Assembly: GCA_017311185.1 (NCBI GenBank)
Contig: JAESUZ010000352.1
Location: 434,001-498,000, forward strand
From: Proteles cristata cristata
Lineage: Eukaryota; Chordata; Mammalia; Carnivora; Hyaenidae
Direction: 5' to 3'
Length of the DNA stretch: 64,000 nt
The notes under the pieces were generated by a model. That model ran no database searches and was not told where the DNA came from. It saw only the letters and a list, made by a program, of their open reading frames with translations. Every line of letters begins with the position of its first letter. Within the stretch, counting starts at the first letter, position 1. The translations under genes were made by a program, and so were the position numbers. Shown piece by piece: positions 28,701-33,199 of this stretch.

Positions 28701-28777
28701 AGGAACTTTTGAAGAACTGGAACGATGGGCAGGGGCGTTCCTTTAGTTTTTTGTTTTCCTTCTTTTTCTCTTGGCAT
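1049..28777 (-). CDS. Unnamed leucine-rich-repeat protein gene, partial (six coding exons; 3' end outside window)
   Basis: I assembled this gene by hand from splice sites and reading frame. The coding exons are 28598-28777, 26684-26836, 20178-20326, 18492-18632, 17961-18091 and 1049-1184. They total 890 nt (296 codons plus 2 nt) with no stop. Every intron is GT-AG, and the phases run 0, 0, 2, 2, 1, 2 without conflict. The protein begins MPREKEGKQKTK, a basic hydrophilic N-terminus. From about residue 110 it carries repeated LxxLxLxxC/N units such as LTTLELIDC, LHSLILDYC, LQVLSLRYC, IGELHLDGN and LVKLYLADN. These resemble ribonuclease-inhibitor-class LRRs as found in LRRC34, LRRC71 or LRRC74 proteins. 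Such LRRs usually act as protein-binding scaffolds; I see no catalytic domain, signal peptide or membrane segment. The promoter is the CpG island at about 32.5 kb. I do not recognise the exact gene, and the C-terminus is missing because the window ends. Confidence 0.85.
1185..2190. other. Intronic sequence, nothing recognised
   Basis: AT-rich, no coding signal and no repeat I can name. Short open frames near 1627-1924 look like chance. Confidence 0.4.
2192..2412 (-). mobile_element. CAN-SINE (felid type), reverse
   Basis: Reverse-complemented A-rich tail, a (GA)n stretch and a degenerate tRNA-like head ending CCCAGGCACCCC. Confidence 0.9.
2413..3190. other. Old MIR/L2-like relics and unique intron sequence
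   Basis: 2413-2540 and 2880-2995 look like old L2 or MIR tails (phrases such as AGCACTGTCCTAGGTGCC and AATGAATGAATCAATGAATA). The remainder is unassigned. Confidence 0.4.
3235..3484 (+). other. Exon-like open segment on plus strand, unidentified
   Basis: A strong 3' splice site (long pyrimidine run TTTCTTTTTGTCCCCCTTTTTGCCAG ending at 3234, here noted only for its last bases TTTTTGCCAG) precedes 250 nt that are open in the frame starting AAAGCAGTGGCG, and a donor TGGTG|GTAAGC follows at 3485. The encoded peptide (KAVAMKWEASGAKTKGQTPV and onward) matches nothing I know. The minus strand is also partly open here, so it may simply be a stop-poor GC-rich stretch. Confidence 0.25.
3570..3914. other. 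Intronic sequence, nothing recognised
   Basis: No coding signal or repeat that I can assign. Confidence 0.4.
3927..4169 (-). mobile_element. CAN-SINE, reverse, with target-site duplication
   Basis: A full reverse copy ending GAGCCACCCAGGCGCC. The direct repeats AGAATCTCTGGGTTTA at about 3916 and 4171 are its target-site duplication. Confidence 0.93.
4225..4400 (+). repeat. MIR SINE relic
   Basis: It contains the MIR-type core order: TTAACTTCTCTGGACCCAAA, TTTCCTCACTG, then ACACAATAAGTATTACTG. Confidence 0.6.
4560..5370 (+). mobile_element. L2 LINE relic (3' part)
   Basis: The plus strand resembles the L2 3' region: TCATGTCACTGTCTTGCTTC, then AATGCCCTCCTCTCTTTCCC. No intact frame. Confidence 0.6.
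5371..6474. other. Intronic sequence, no gene supported
   Basis: Minus-strand open frames of 71 aa at 5645-5973 and 95 aa at 6160-6447 have no recognisable domain or good splice sites. A poly-A run lies at 5392-5405. Confidence 0.35.
6475..6645 (-). repeat. MER5A-like hAT DNA transposon relic
   Basis: It resembles reversed MER5A: GGGTCTCAAAGG, CATCAGTATCACTTGGGAAC, GAAATGCAAGCTCTC and AGTGTGAGAACCATTGCTC. Confidence 0.65.
6646..7321. other. Intronic sequence, nothing recognised
   Basis: AT-rich, with short A/T homopolymers at 7111 and 7240. A 114-aa minus-strand open frame (6662-7006) has no recognisable content. Confidence 0.35.
7322..7690 (+). repeat. Probable L2 LINE relic
   Basis: Pyrimidine-rich L2-like text such as CTCAAATCCTTCCTCCTGTA. 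The 117-aa minus open frame here is antisense to the repeat and not a gene. Confidence 0.4.
7699..8116 (+). mobile_element. MaLR-type (MLT1-like) LTR
   Basis: It runs in the usual order: TACTGAATTGTGTCCCC, TTGAAGTCCTAAC, TGATGTCCTTATAAAAAAGG, CCAGGCTTCAGAACTGTGAG and TTTCTGTTGTTTAAGG. Noncoding ERVL-MaLR relic. Confidence 0.8.
8117..9225. other. Intronic sequence with a G-rich tract
   Basis: A G-run cluster at 8303-8329 could fold as a G-quadruplex. A 186-aa plus-strand open frame (8172-8732) has no domain, poor context and mixed composition; I treat it as chance. Confidence 0.35.
9226..9421 (-). mobile_element. CAN-SINE, reverse
   Basis: Reverse tail, GAGAGAGAGAGAGTGAGCAG, and a degenerate head GAGCCACCAAGGCACCCC. 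Short flanking CTTGTGCT repeats. Confidence 0.9.
9430..10739. other. Intronic sequence, nothing recognised
   Basis: Mixed composition with only short open frames. No splice-bounded LRR-like exon on the minus strand. Confidence 0.4.
10740..11010 (+). repeat. L2 LINE relic
   Basis: The L2 3' signature GGCTGTTCCCTCTGCCTGGC is followed by a cysteine-codon-poor, C/T-rich stretch. Confidence 0.6.
11035..11153 (-). mobile_element. Older short CAN-SINE, reverse
   Basis: A shorter, more divergent copy: AAAGTTTATTTATTTATTTA, then CACGGGGCATGAG, ending AGACACCCCT. Confidence 0.7.
11154..11847. other. Intronic sequence with an impure CA/GT-rich patch
   Basis: 11245-11310 and 11410-11430 are CA/CG-rich simple sequence; the rest is unassigned. 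Confidence 0.4.
11848..12057 (-). mobile_element. CAN-SINE, reverse
   Basis: Reverse copy flanked by TTCTTGTGCTT and CTTCTTATGCTT, a decayed target-site duplication. Confidence 0.9.
12058..12577. other. AT-rich intron sequence
   Basis: No gene or nameable repeat. Confidence 0.4.
12578..12797 (-). mobile_element. CAN-SINE, reverse
   Basis: TTTTGAGAGAGCAAGACAGA tail side, head side ACTGAGTCACCCAGG. Confidence 0.9.
12798..13372. other. AT-rich intron sequence
   Basis: No coding signal or named repeat found. Confidence 0.4.
13373..13985 (-). mobile_element. MaLR-type LTR, reverse, split by a SINE
   Basis: Reverse-oriented MaLR text: CTACTATAACAAAATACTGT, CTGGTTCACAGATGGCCATC, and after the SINE AAGGGCACTAATCCCATTTA and CATGGCCTAATCATCTCC. 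Confidence 0.75.
13574..13830 (-). mobile_element. CAN-SINE inserted in the MaLR LTR
   Basis: Reverse copy with an expanded (GA)n stretch. GGGCTCT motifs on either side are consistent with a short target duplication. Confidence 0.88.
14174..14193. repeat. Poly-T tract
   Basis: A run of about 20 T; simple sequence with no associated element identified. Confidence 0.8.
14341..14735 (+). mobile_element. MaLR-type LTR
   Basis: GCTATGGACTGAATGC, CCCCAAATATTCATATGTTG, GAGATGGGGCCTCTAAGG and a GTTTAAGCCACCC end. Confidence 0.8.
14736..15448. other. Intronic sequence, nothing recognised
   Basis: A good minus-strand acceptor near 14910 precedes a 25-codon frame, but nothing ties it to the LRR gene (see rejected list). 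Confidence 0.4.
15449..15650 (-). mobile_element. CAN-SINE, reverse
   Basis: AAATTTATTTATTTATTTTG, GA-rich stretch, head AACTGAGCCACCCAGGTG. Confidence 0.92.
15680..15960 (-). mobile_element. Old L1 3' fragment
   Basis: L1M-type 3' end text: TTTATTGAGATAAAATTAAC, ACTATAGTCCCCATGCTGTA. Confidence 0.7.
16010..16260 (-). repeat. MIR relic
   Basis: Reversed MIR-like order with TATGAGGTGGTTATCACTAT, CCAAACTAATGCACAGCTGG and GATGTGAACCCAGAGCTGAC. Confidence 0.5.
16320..16552 (+). mobile_element. CAN-SINE, young-looking, with 17-bp target duplication
   Basis: A full copy with an intact A-box-like TGGCTTAGTCGGTTAAGCG and B-box GGTTCGAGCCC. The repeats GGACCTATTAAGGGGAG at 16305 and 16552 match exactly, so the insertion is recent. 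Confidence 0.95.
16570..17120 (+). repeat. Probable LTR or other old transposon, unclassified
   Basis: It ends with AGCCAATAAACTCCTATTTA followed by a TTTGGGTTGCTTTTCA segment, a common layout at the 3' end of mammalian LTR-like repeats. Family not determined. Confidence 0.35.
17153..17620 (-). mobile_element. MaLR-type LTR, reverse
   Basis: CTACTATAACAAATGACCAC, TTACAGTTCTGGAGG, then TTCACCATTCCATGTAACG. It ends just left of LRR exon 17961-18091, with a SINE between. Confidence 0.65.
17653..17879 (-). mobile_element. CAN-SINE, reverse, 80 bp from an LRR exon
   Basis: Full copy with exact flanking GGAAAGGTCACTTT repeats at 17639 and 17880. It sits in sense orientation to the LRR gene, just inside the 16.8 kb intron. 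Confidence 0.93.
17961..18091 (-). CDS. LRR gene, fifth coding exon (LRR)
   Basis: The acceptor is CACCCCTTTCCTAG and the donor is CAGCCGCAGG|GTAAGT. It encodes ELHLDGNYLQCSGALALLRP, a full LRR strand and helix, then a polar, repeat-poor tail (DQPDTRNPSQQPQ) that probably forms a loop before the next LRR. It ends with one base of a codon, matching the exon 16.8 kb downstream. Confidence 0.87.
18492..18632 (-). CDS. LRR gene, fourth coding exon (LRR)
   Basis: The acceptor is CCATTTCTTTCTAG and the donor is TCCATTGG|GTGAGA. The exon is 141 nt, enters with one base and leaves with two, and so keeps the frame if skipped. It encodes FGNEEIENIFSGLENNQRLQ followed by VLSLRYCGLG, an LRR with its preceding helix. 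It is separated from the next exon by only 400 bp of intron. Confidence 0.88.
19110..19370 (+). repeat. MIR relic
   Basis: GGACTCACATCCAGGCTTTA, AACAAGCCACTTAATCCC and TAAATGAGATAATCCACGTA follow the MIR core order. Confidence 0.65.
19552..19766 (+). mobile_element. CAN-SINE, divergent
   Basis: GGGCGCCTGAATGGCTCAG head, CT-rich middle and an A-rich tail. Confidence 0.88.
19938..20010. repeat. (GGAA)n-like microsatellite
   Basis: Impure GGAAGGAAGGTAGGAAGGAA array; a probable polymorphic marker in the intron, 170 bp from the LRR exon at 20178. Confidence 0.9.
20178..20326 (-). CDS. LRR gene, third coding exon (LRR)
   Basis: The acceptor is CTCACATTCTTAG and the donor is TACTGCAG|GTGAGT. It starts in phase 0 and ends after two bases of a codon. 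It encodes ASLLELKGHTTCPLTTLELI and ends SYLHSLILDYC. LTTLELIDCRM and LHSLILDYCRF form two leucine-rich repeats about 30 residues apart, typical of ribonuclease-inhibitor-type LRRs. Confidence 0.88.
20507..20722 (+). mobile_element. CAN-SINE
   Basis: GGATGCCTGGGTGGCTCAG head and AGACTCT motifs on each side (GGAAGACTCTAGG, GGCAGACTCTGAAG). Confidence 0.92.
20797..21171 (+). mobile_element. MaLR-type LTR
   Basis: GGGCTGAATTGCATCACC, TATGCTAAAGTCCTACCCC and TTTCTGTTGTTTAAGCC, then CAGCCAACTAATACAG at the 3' edge. Confidence 0.8.
21210..21817 (+). mobile_element. Probable solo ERV LTR
   Basis: About 600 bp without coding content. Its layout fits a gammaretrovirus-like LTR: an upstream region, a short promoter-like stretch, then TTTTGCCTGAGGCTCATTTT and a C/T-rich R-U5-like end before TGTAACA. 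It is not flanked by an internal region, so it would be a solo LTR. Boundaries are approximate. Confidence 0.5.
21819..22033 (-). mobile_element. CAN-SINE, reverse, abutting the LTR
   Basis: TTTTTTTAATGCTTATTTAT tail side, ACTGAGCCACCCAGGCACCC head side. Confidence 0.93.
22034..22834. other. Intronic sequence, nothing recognised
   Basis: Only short open frames, with no splice-bounded exon that fits the LRR gene. Confidence 0.4.
22891..23073 (+). mobile_element. CAN-SINE in L1 (first of three)
   Basis: GGGGCACATGGGTGGCTCAG head, short CT-rich middle, A-rich tail. Flanked by the L1 words GTACCATCTCA and CTACCATCTTA. Confidence 0.92.
23087..23313 (+). mobile_element. CAN-SINE in L1 (second of three), young-looking
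   Basis: Near-perfect head GGGGCGCCTGGGTGGCTTAG and B box. Flanked by ACTACCATCTTA on both sides, its target duplication. Confidence 0.95.
23325..23475 (-). mobile_element. CAN-SINE in L1 (third of three), reverse and shortened
   Basis: About 150 bp, lacking most of the GA-rich stretch. The L1 resumes with CCATCTTAACCATTTTTAAG. Confidence 0.88.
24446..24658 (-). mobile_element. CAN-SINE, reverse
   Basis: TTTTTATGTTTTTGTTTATT tail, head ACTGAGCTGCCCAGGC. Inserted in the L1 fragment. Confidence 0.92.
24811..25045 (+). mobile_element. CAN-SINE, young-looking, with target duplication
   Basis: Head GATACCTGGGTGGCTTAGTC and the GACTGCCAGCTCAG variant. AAAAATATCTTTTTA occurs at both ends. Confidence 0.94.
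25060..25495. other. Intronic sequence, nothing recognised
   Basis: Purine-rich unique sequence without a supported exon. Confidence 0.4.
25496..25677 (+). mobile_element. CAN-SINE, shortened
   Basis: GGGGCACCTGGGTGATTCC head, partly deleted tRNA-like part, CT-rich stretch and A-rich tail. Confidence 0.88.
25678..26318 (-). repeat. Unclassified sequence plus probable old L1 fragment (26035-26300)
   Basis: 25690-26000 resembles an old interspersed repeat that I cannot name. 26035-26300 reads like an L1 3' end in reverse (TTATGATAGTCAAACATTAC, GCATAACTGTAATTGATGC). Confidence 0.35.
26319..26548 (+). mobile_element. CAN-SINE with (AAAT)n tail
   Basis: GGGGCACCTGGGTGGTTTAG head, tail an AAATAAATAAAT array. 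It lies 136 bp from the LRR exon at 26684. Confidence 0.93.
26684..26836 (-). CDS. LRR gene, second coding exon (51 codons)
   Basis: The acceptor is TTTCTGATGCTCCAG and the donor is CCAGACTG|GTGAGT. Phase is 0 at both ends, so the exon could be skipped without shifting the frame. It encodes FMLVTPDDSPLSILPVSLEP and continues with IRDECYMLGKEICVWGLQLS, ending EIARL. The CVWGLQLSN segment is the first plausible LRR strand. Confidence 0.85.
27329..27538 (-). mobile_element. CAN-SINE, reverse (first of a cluster of three)
   Basis: Full reverse copy ending GAGCCACTCAGGTACCCC. Confidence 0.92.
27541..27747 (-). mobile_element. CAN-SINE, reverse (second of three)
   Basis: Full reverse copy ending GAGCCATGCAGGCACCCC, abutting the previous one. 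Confidence 0.92.
27778..27990 (-). mobile_element. CAN-SINE, reverse (third of three)
   Basis: Reverse copy. The flanks ATGTCAACTGTATTTCT and ATGTTAACCGTATTTCT are its target duplication, with two changes. Confidence 0.92.
28000..28590. other. Intron sequence just downstream of the first coding exon
   Basis: Includes a purine-rich stretch (28208-28420). No exon supported. Confidence 0.4.
28598..28777 (-). CDS. LRR gene, first coding exon (60 codons)
   Basis: The exon starts at ATG 28777 in the context AACAATGC, with A at -3. It is preceded by in-frame stops and by a strong acceptor (TTGTGTTTCAG, exon edge 28826) or a second one 19 nt further on (edge 28807). It ends CTCAGGAAA|GTGAGT, phase 0. 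The product is lysine-rich at the N-terminus (EKEGKQKTK), then helical (VPVLQKFLKTYEKHC, AIKQDLKTSI). No LRR is present yet, so this looks like an N-terminal capping or helical region. Confidence 0.85.
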
Positions 28778-29210
28778 TGTTTTACAGGGTTAGATTCCAC
28801 GTGGATTCTGAAAATTGTAACTTGCCCTGAAACACAATACACAGATGTCTTTTTAAGGAGATCACACCTCCTCCACTAAAAATTGGTAAATATTGCTGCA
28901 CGCCCTTCTCCGAAAATTTTAAAGTGCCTCATGTATCTGAAAATAGGAGTAGAAAATTAATATAAAGACAGTTGAGCAGAATTGTTCAATTTCCAATCTT
29001 TATATTCATGGATTCATTTATTTTTCTTTTAGATCCTTTAAATGGCAGAACCCATGGAAATCAGTTATAAAGGAATACAATTAATAATGTTGGGCACAAA
29101 ATATTACCAAAGACATATTGATTTTAAAATGGCATAGTTCTCTTTATAGACATACTTCCTGGAGGCTGGAGGCAGCATATCCATCGTGGTTAAGAACATG
29201 GGCTTTGAGG

Positions 29211-29418
29211 GGCACCTGGGTGGCTTAGTCGGTTAAGTGTCCGACTTAAGCTCAGGTCATGATCTCATGGTTTGTGGGTTTGAGCCCCACGTCGGGATCT
29301 ACGCTGACAGCTAGCTCAGAGCCTGGAGCCTGTTTCAGATTCTGTATCTCCCTCTCTCTCTGACCCTCTCCTGCTCATGCTCTCTCTCTCTCAGAAATTA
29401 AAAAAAAAAAAAAGAAGA
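29211..29418 (+). mobile_element. CAN-SINE with target duplication
   Basis: GGGGCACCTGGGTGGCTTAG head. AGAACATGGGCTTTGA on both sides. Confidence 0.94.
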
Positions 29419-29424
29419 AGAACA

Positions 29425-29590
29425 TGGGCTTTGAAGGGGAACAGACCTAAATTTTAGTTTTGTCTCCACCCCTTAACTCAGTAGGTGGCTTTAGGTACTC
29501 CATGAAGCTTTTTCAAACCATATTTCTCCATCTGTAAAATGGATTACAGTTATCACAAGGATTATGTAAGGCAAATTTATAAAGCACTTA
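29425..29590 (+). repeat. MIR relic
   Basis: GGGCTTTGAAGGGGAACAGA, TTTCTCCATCTGTAAAATGG, AAAGCACTTAGTACAGG: a clear MIR order. Confidence 0.8.
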
Positions 29591-29597
29591 GTACAGG

Positions 29598-29776
29598 GGT
29601 GTCTGGGTCGCTTAACGTGGGTTAAGTGTTCGACCTCAGCTCAGGTCATGATCTCACCGTTTGTGGGTTTGAGCCCTGCAACAGGCTCTGTGCTAACAGC
29701 TCAGAGCCTGGGGCCTGCTCTGGATTCTGTGTCTCCCTCTCTCTCTCTGCCTCTCTCTCTCTCAAAAATAAGTAAA
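29598..29776 (+). mobile_element. CAN-SINE, divergent
   Basis: GGGTGTCTGGGTCGCTTAA head, CT-rich stretch, short A-rich tail. Confidence 0.9.
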
Positions 29777-29782
29777 CACTTG

Positions 29783-30030
29783 GGGTGCCTGGGTGGCTCA
29801 GTTGGTTGAGTGTGGACTTCGACTCAGGTCATAATATCACAGTTTGTGAGTTCAAGCCCTGTGTCAGTCTCTGTGCTGACAGCTCAAGTCTGGAGCCTGT
29901 TTTGGATTGTGTCTTCTCTTTCTCTGCCCCTCCCCCGCTCATGCTCTGTCTGTCTGTCTCTCTCTCGCAAATATAAATAAATGTTAACATTTATAAAAAA
30001 TAAGTATTTTATTTAAAAAATAAATAAACC
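29783..30030 (+). mobile_element. CAN-SINE in tandem with the previous copy
   Basis: GGGGTGCCTGGGTGGCTCAG head directly after the AAACACTT tail of the copy at 29598. Confidence 0.92.
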
Positions 30031-30099
30031 ACTTAGCACAATGTCTGGTATACAAAGTGCTCAATAAGCTTTATTATTACTATTCAGGTTATTATTATC

Positions 30100-30790
30100 T
30101 TGTTGGCCACAGGAAGCCACCCAATCAGTATTGATTTGTCCTTTCAATTATTCAGCCTTGAAAGGTCCCTCCATGTGATAAGTGCCACCAGCTAGACCCA
30201 AGGACCTGACCTTCACTGCCTACCAACTTGTACTCACCAACGTTTGCCTACATTTTTCCTTAAGTTCTTCTTTCCAGCTTAGCTCTTAACTCGGGCGAAT
30301 GAAACCTGAAACCACCCCTCAGGGGATGGTGACTGCCCTGACAACACCTCCCAGTGCCCCAGACCTCCCAGACTGAGTTAAACCCCCAGCTCGCTGCGCA
30401 GATGGACCTCGGAGTGACCTCTGGGATGACAAGCAATTACCTTTACCTCATTAGAATACTGAAATTTCCTTCCAACAAAGAGCCTCAGCCTCATTTACAT
30501 AACATGCAATGTATGCATAGGCATGTTTCTTTAAGGTGCATGTGTGACCTTATGTTTGCCTCTGCCTACAATGACAAGGTCTCCCTAACTAAACAGCCAT
30601 CCTAACCCTAAACAAAAGGAACTTATTCACCCTCTCCCTGGCAGCCACACTTTGGAAGCTACGTCCTGCGATCTCCTTATTTGCTGCAAAGAAAGTTTAC
30701 GTCGTGTGGCAAATCTACCTGGTATATCTGGGACTCACCAAGGATCGACCTCACGCTGGTTCGGTGACAATAACTTGAGGTAACAGCTGG
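30100..30790 (+). mobile_element. Probable solo ERV LTR in intron 1
   Basis: About 600 bp with no coding potential. The right part (GCGATCTCCTTATTTGCTGC and onward) resembles an R-U5 segment. Boundaries and family are uncertain; no internal viral genes adjoin it. Confidence 0.4.
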
Positions 30791-30799
30791 GTCTCTGAA

Positions 30800-31228
30800 T
30801 TGTGTTCATAGAGACAAAGATTTATGGGAAGTATTAGAGATTTTTCCATTTGGGAAAGTTTACAGAGACTATCCAAAAATGTGTTTATGATGTTACATTA
30901 AACGGGCATTCCTTTTGAAGCCTGGGAAGGGAAAGAAGGGATTTGTACCAGCTGGGAACAGGACTGGGCCTCCCCAAACTGTTTTTGGTAAACATCTGGA
31001 GGGGGCGGCCCAGGCTTTGTTGCGAGAGGAACCAGTTTGAATCCCGCGTCTGTTAATTATTAGTAGAGTGACTGTGGGTAACCAACTTCACTTCCCCATT
31101 TTCTCCATCTGTAAAAATAGTGGGAAAATAAACTCTTTGGTGTTTAATGATTTAATGCAAATTGAAAGTAAAGTTTTTTCTTCAGTGACAGGGATGCTGC
31201 TGAGGGGCAAGAATTGATATGAGGAATA
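30800..31228 (+). repeat. Unique intron sequence with a MIR relic at 31020-31130
   Basis: The MIR part includes TTGAATCCCGCGTCTG and TTTTCTCCATCTGTAAAAAT. The rest is unassigned. Confidence 0.45.
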
Positions 31229-31445
31229 GGGGTGCCTGGGTGGCTCAGTCGGTTAAGTGTTCAACTTTGGCTCAGGTAATGATCTCGTGGGTTCATGGGC
31301 TCAAGTCCCACATCAGGCTCCCTGCTGTTAGCACAGAGCCTACTTCGGATCCTCTGTTCCCCTCTCTCTCTCTGCCCTTCCCTGCTTGCACTCTCTGTGT
31401 CACTCAAAAATAAATAAACAGTAAAAAAATCTTTAAAAAAAAAAA
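31229..31445 (+). mobile_element. CAN-SINE
   Basis: GGGGTGCCTGGGTGGCTCAG head and AAATAAATAAACAG tail. Confidence 0.93.
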
Positions 31446-31479
31446 GAACTGTTATGAGTACTCATGAATTAGTACATGA

Positions 31480-31640
31480 TGGATGCTAAAACAGAGCCTG
31501 GCACAGACTGAATGCTCAGGCGGGGTACCTGAGGCAAAGCGAGGGAAGTGATTTGCCAGTGGGACTGGTAAATGGTGCAGTGGGACTCAAATTCAGGCAG
31601 CTTGGTTCCGGAGCCCAAATTCTTAACCACTGTCACATAC
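31480..31640 (-). repeat. MIR relic
   Basis: Reversed MIR order: GAGCCTGGCACAGACTGAAT, AGTGATTTGCCAGTGGGACT, GGGACTCAAATTCAGGCAGC. Confidence 0.6.
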
Positions 31641-31654
31641 CACCTAAAAGGCAC

Positions 31655-32030
31655 TGCTACAGACTGAAGGTTTTTGTCTCCCCCTCCCCAAATTCCTATG
31701 TTGAAGTCCTGTCCCAAGGGTGACGGTATTTGGAGACGTGGCCTTTGGGAGATGATCTGGGTTAGATGACGTCATGAAGGCAGGGCTCCCACAAGGGGAT
31801 TAGTGTCCACTGAAGAAGAGACACCAGAGAGTGTATTTTCTCTCCCTTGAAATGGCTGCCACCTACAAGCCAAGAAAAGGCTTCAGAATGAAACCTTCCT
31901 TAATGGACCCTGATCTTGGATTTCCCAGCTTCCAGAAATGTAAGAAATAGATTTCTGTTGTTTAGATCACTGGTCTATGGTAGTTTGGTAAGGCAGACCA
32001 AGCTAAGATTGGTACTGTAGAATATTACTT
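31655..32030 (+). mobile_element. MaLR-type LTR, 0.5 kb from the CpG island
   Basis: GCTACAGACTGAAGG, ATTCCTATGTTGAAGTCCTG, AGACACCAGAGAGTG and TTTCTGTTGTTTAGATCAC. Confidence 0.8.
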
Positions 32031-32459
32031 ATTGTTGACAATATGAAGCATTTCTCCCCAGCCTTTGCTGGGTATTTAGAGGAGCACAAGCTACACACAT
32101 AACATTCTATAAATACTCTAGTAAGGCCCTCTGAAATCTTGAGTTTTTCTCTTACTATTTTATCACGAGCATTTCTTGGTCATTTCCATATACAGTCTTG
32201 CGGGGCCCAAGTTAGCAAGTACCTGGGTGCTCAAGGCCCGCCTGGACTGGCTGACTCATTAATGAATATCTGCAGGAGACCTACGGAGTAGGTGCCCCAC
32301 CCTCTGCTAACTGTGACTCTCTGGGAACTGCGCGTGTGGGGTGAGGGCTGCAGGGTAGAGAATAGGGGTAGGAGGGCCCACCCTTCCAACATATAAGGAG
32401 AGAAGAGCTCGAGTAAGTCTGCGTCTCGCCCAGCTTCCCCCGCTCCCACGGAGTCCCAG

Positions 32460-32990
32460 GGGCTAAGGGGCGAGGAGGGGCTGCTGTCGGCTCCCTCCTC
32501 CAGGGCTGCGCGCTGCACGCCACAACTCTGTATCCCCCCGACCGAATGCCGGCCGCCCGCCCCGCCACCTCGCCTCCGGCCCGCGCCCCGCACTCACTCG
32601 GGCGCCCGATCCCCGCGTCCCTCTCGGGCCGGCTTCCCGCGTGCGCCCAGCGCCATGGAGACGGCCGCCTGCGGGCGCAGCGGGGCGGGGGCTGGAGGGG
32701 GCGGCTCGCGAGGGGCGGAGGGGGCGGAGGGGAATGGCTCCTCGAGGGGGCGGGGGGAGGGGTAGAGGCAGGAAAGCTCCCTCCAGGGTTCGTGGGTCTG
32801 AGGTCGGGGCTCGGGCGAGGAGAGCTCCTAGTGACCTCACGGTCGTCACAGCCAGTGGGACGAGGTCTAGGAGACAGAAGTTGGGGACCCGTGTGTTTGG
32901 CCATCACTGGGGCCTGGGGCGGGCCAGAGATCGCCAAAGGTAGCTGCGTCCCACCCCTCGGCAGCACGCGGACGCCGGCGCAGACCGCTT
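32460..32990. promoter_or_regulatory. CpG island promoter (LRR gene, minus strand; possibly bidirectional)
   Basis: This is the only stretch of the window with dense CpG and very high G+C. It has several Sp1-type GC boxes: GGGGCGGGGG near 32682, GGGCGGAGGGGGCGG near 32710-32725 and GGGGGCGGGG near 32747. There is no TATA box at a useful place. It sits directly upstream of the LRR gene's splice donor at 32592-32597. A CCATGGCG core near 32650-32658 could bind YY1, which often marks starts of this type. Island promoters often fire both ways, but I see no supported plus-strand gene. Confidence 0.8.
32598..32760 (-). other. Noncoding first exon of the LRR gene (5' boundary approximate)
   Basis: On the minus strand the CpG island contains a good splice donor, CCGA|GTGAGT, whose exon edge is 32598. 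This is the likely first exon of the LRR gene. It could join either acceptor of the next exon (edge 28826 or 28807), both upstream of the ATG at 28777. The transcription start is not visible; I place it loosely between 32660 and 32800. An ATG at 32656 opens a short upstream ORF (see findings). Confidence 0.5.
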
Positions 32991-33199
32991 TCCGGTTCAA
33001 GCGTTTGCTCCTCCCCAGACCCCAGAAAAAGGGGGCTCCAGGATAAAGGAGGCAGCTTAGGGCTGGGTCTGTGGCAGAGGGCGGTTGCAGCTTTGGGAGT
33101 GGATGGAGGAGGAAAAAGGATTTTAAGAAATCTGGCTGTGGGTAGTGGCTTTGGGGCTTGTAAATGGAAGGATCTGGGGCAGAGTAAAGGCCTCCAAGG

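Noticed and set aside
32281..33046. Long open frames of 120-239 aa on both strands in the CpG island
   Set aside because: G+C-rich DNA has few stop codons. The frames are Pro/Arg/Gly-rich, overlap on both strands and show no domain.
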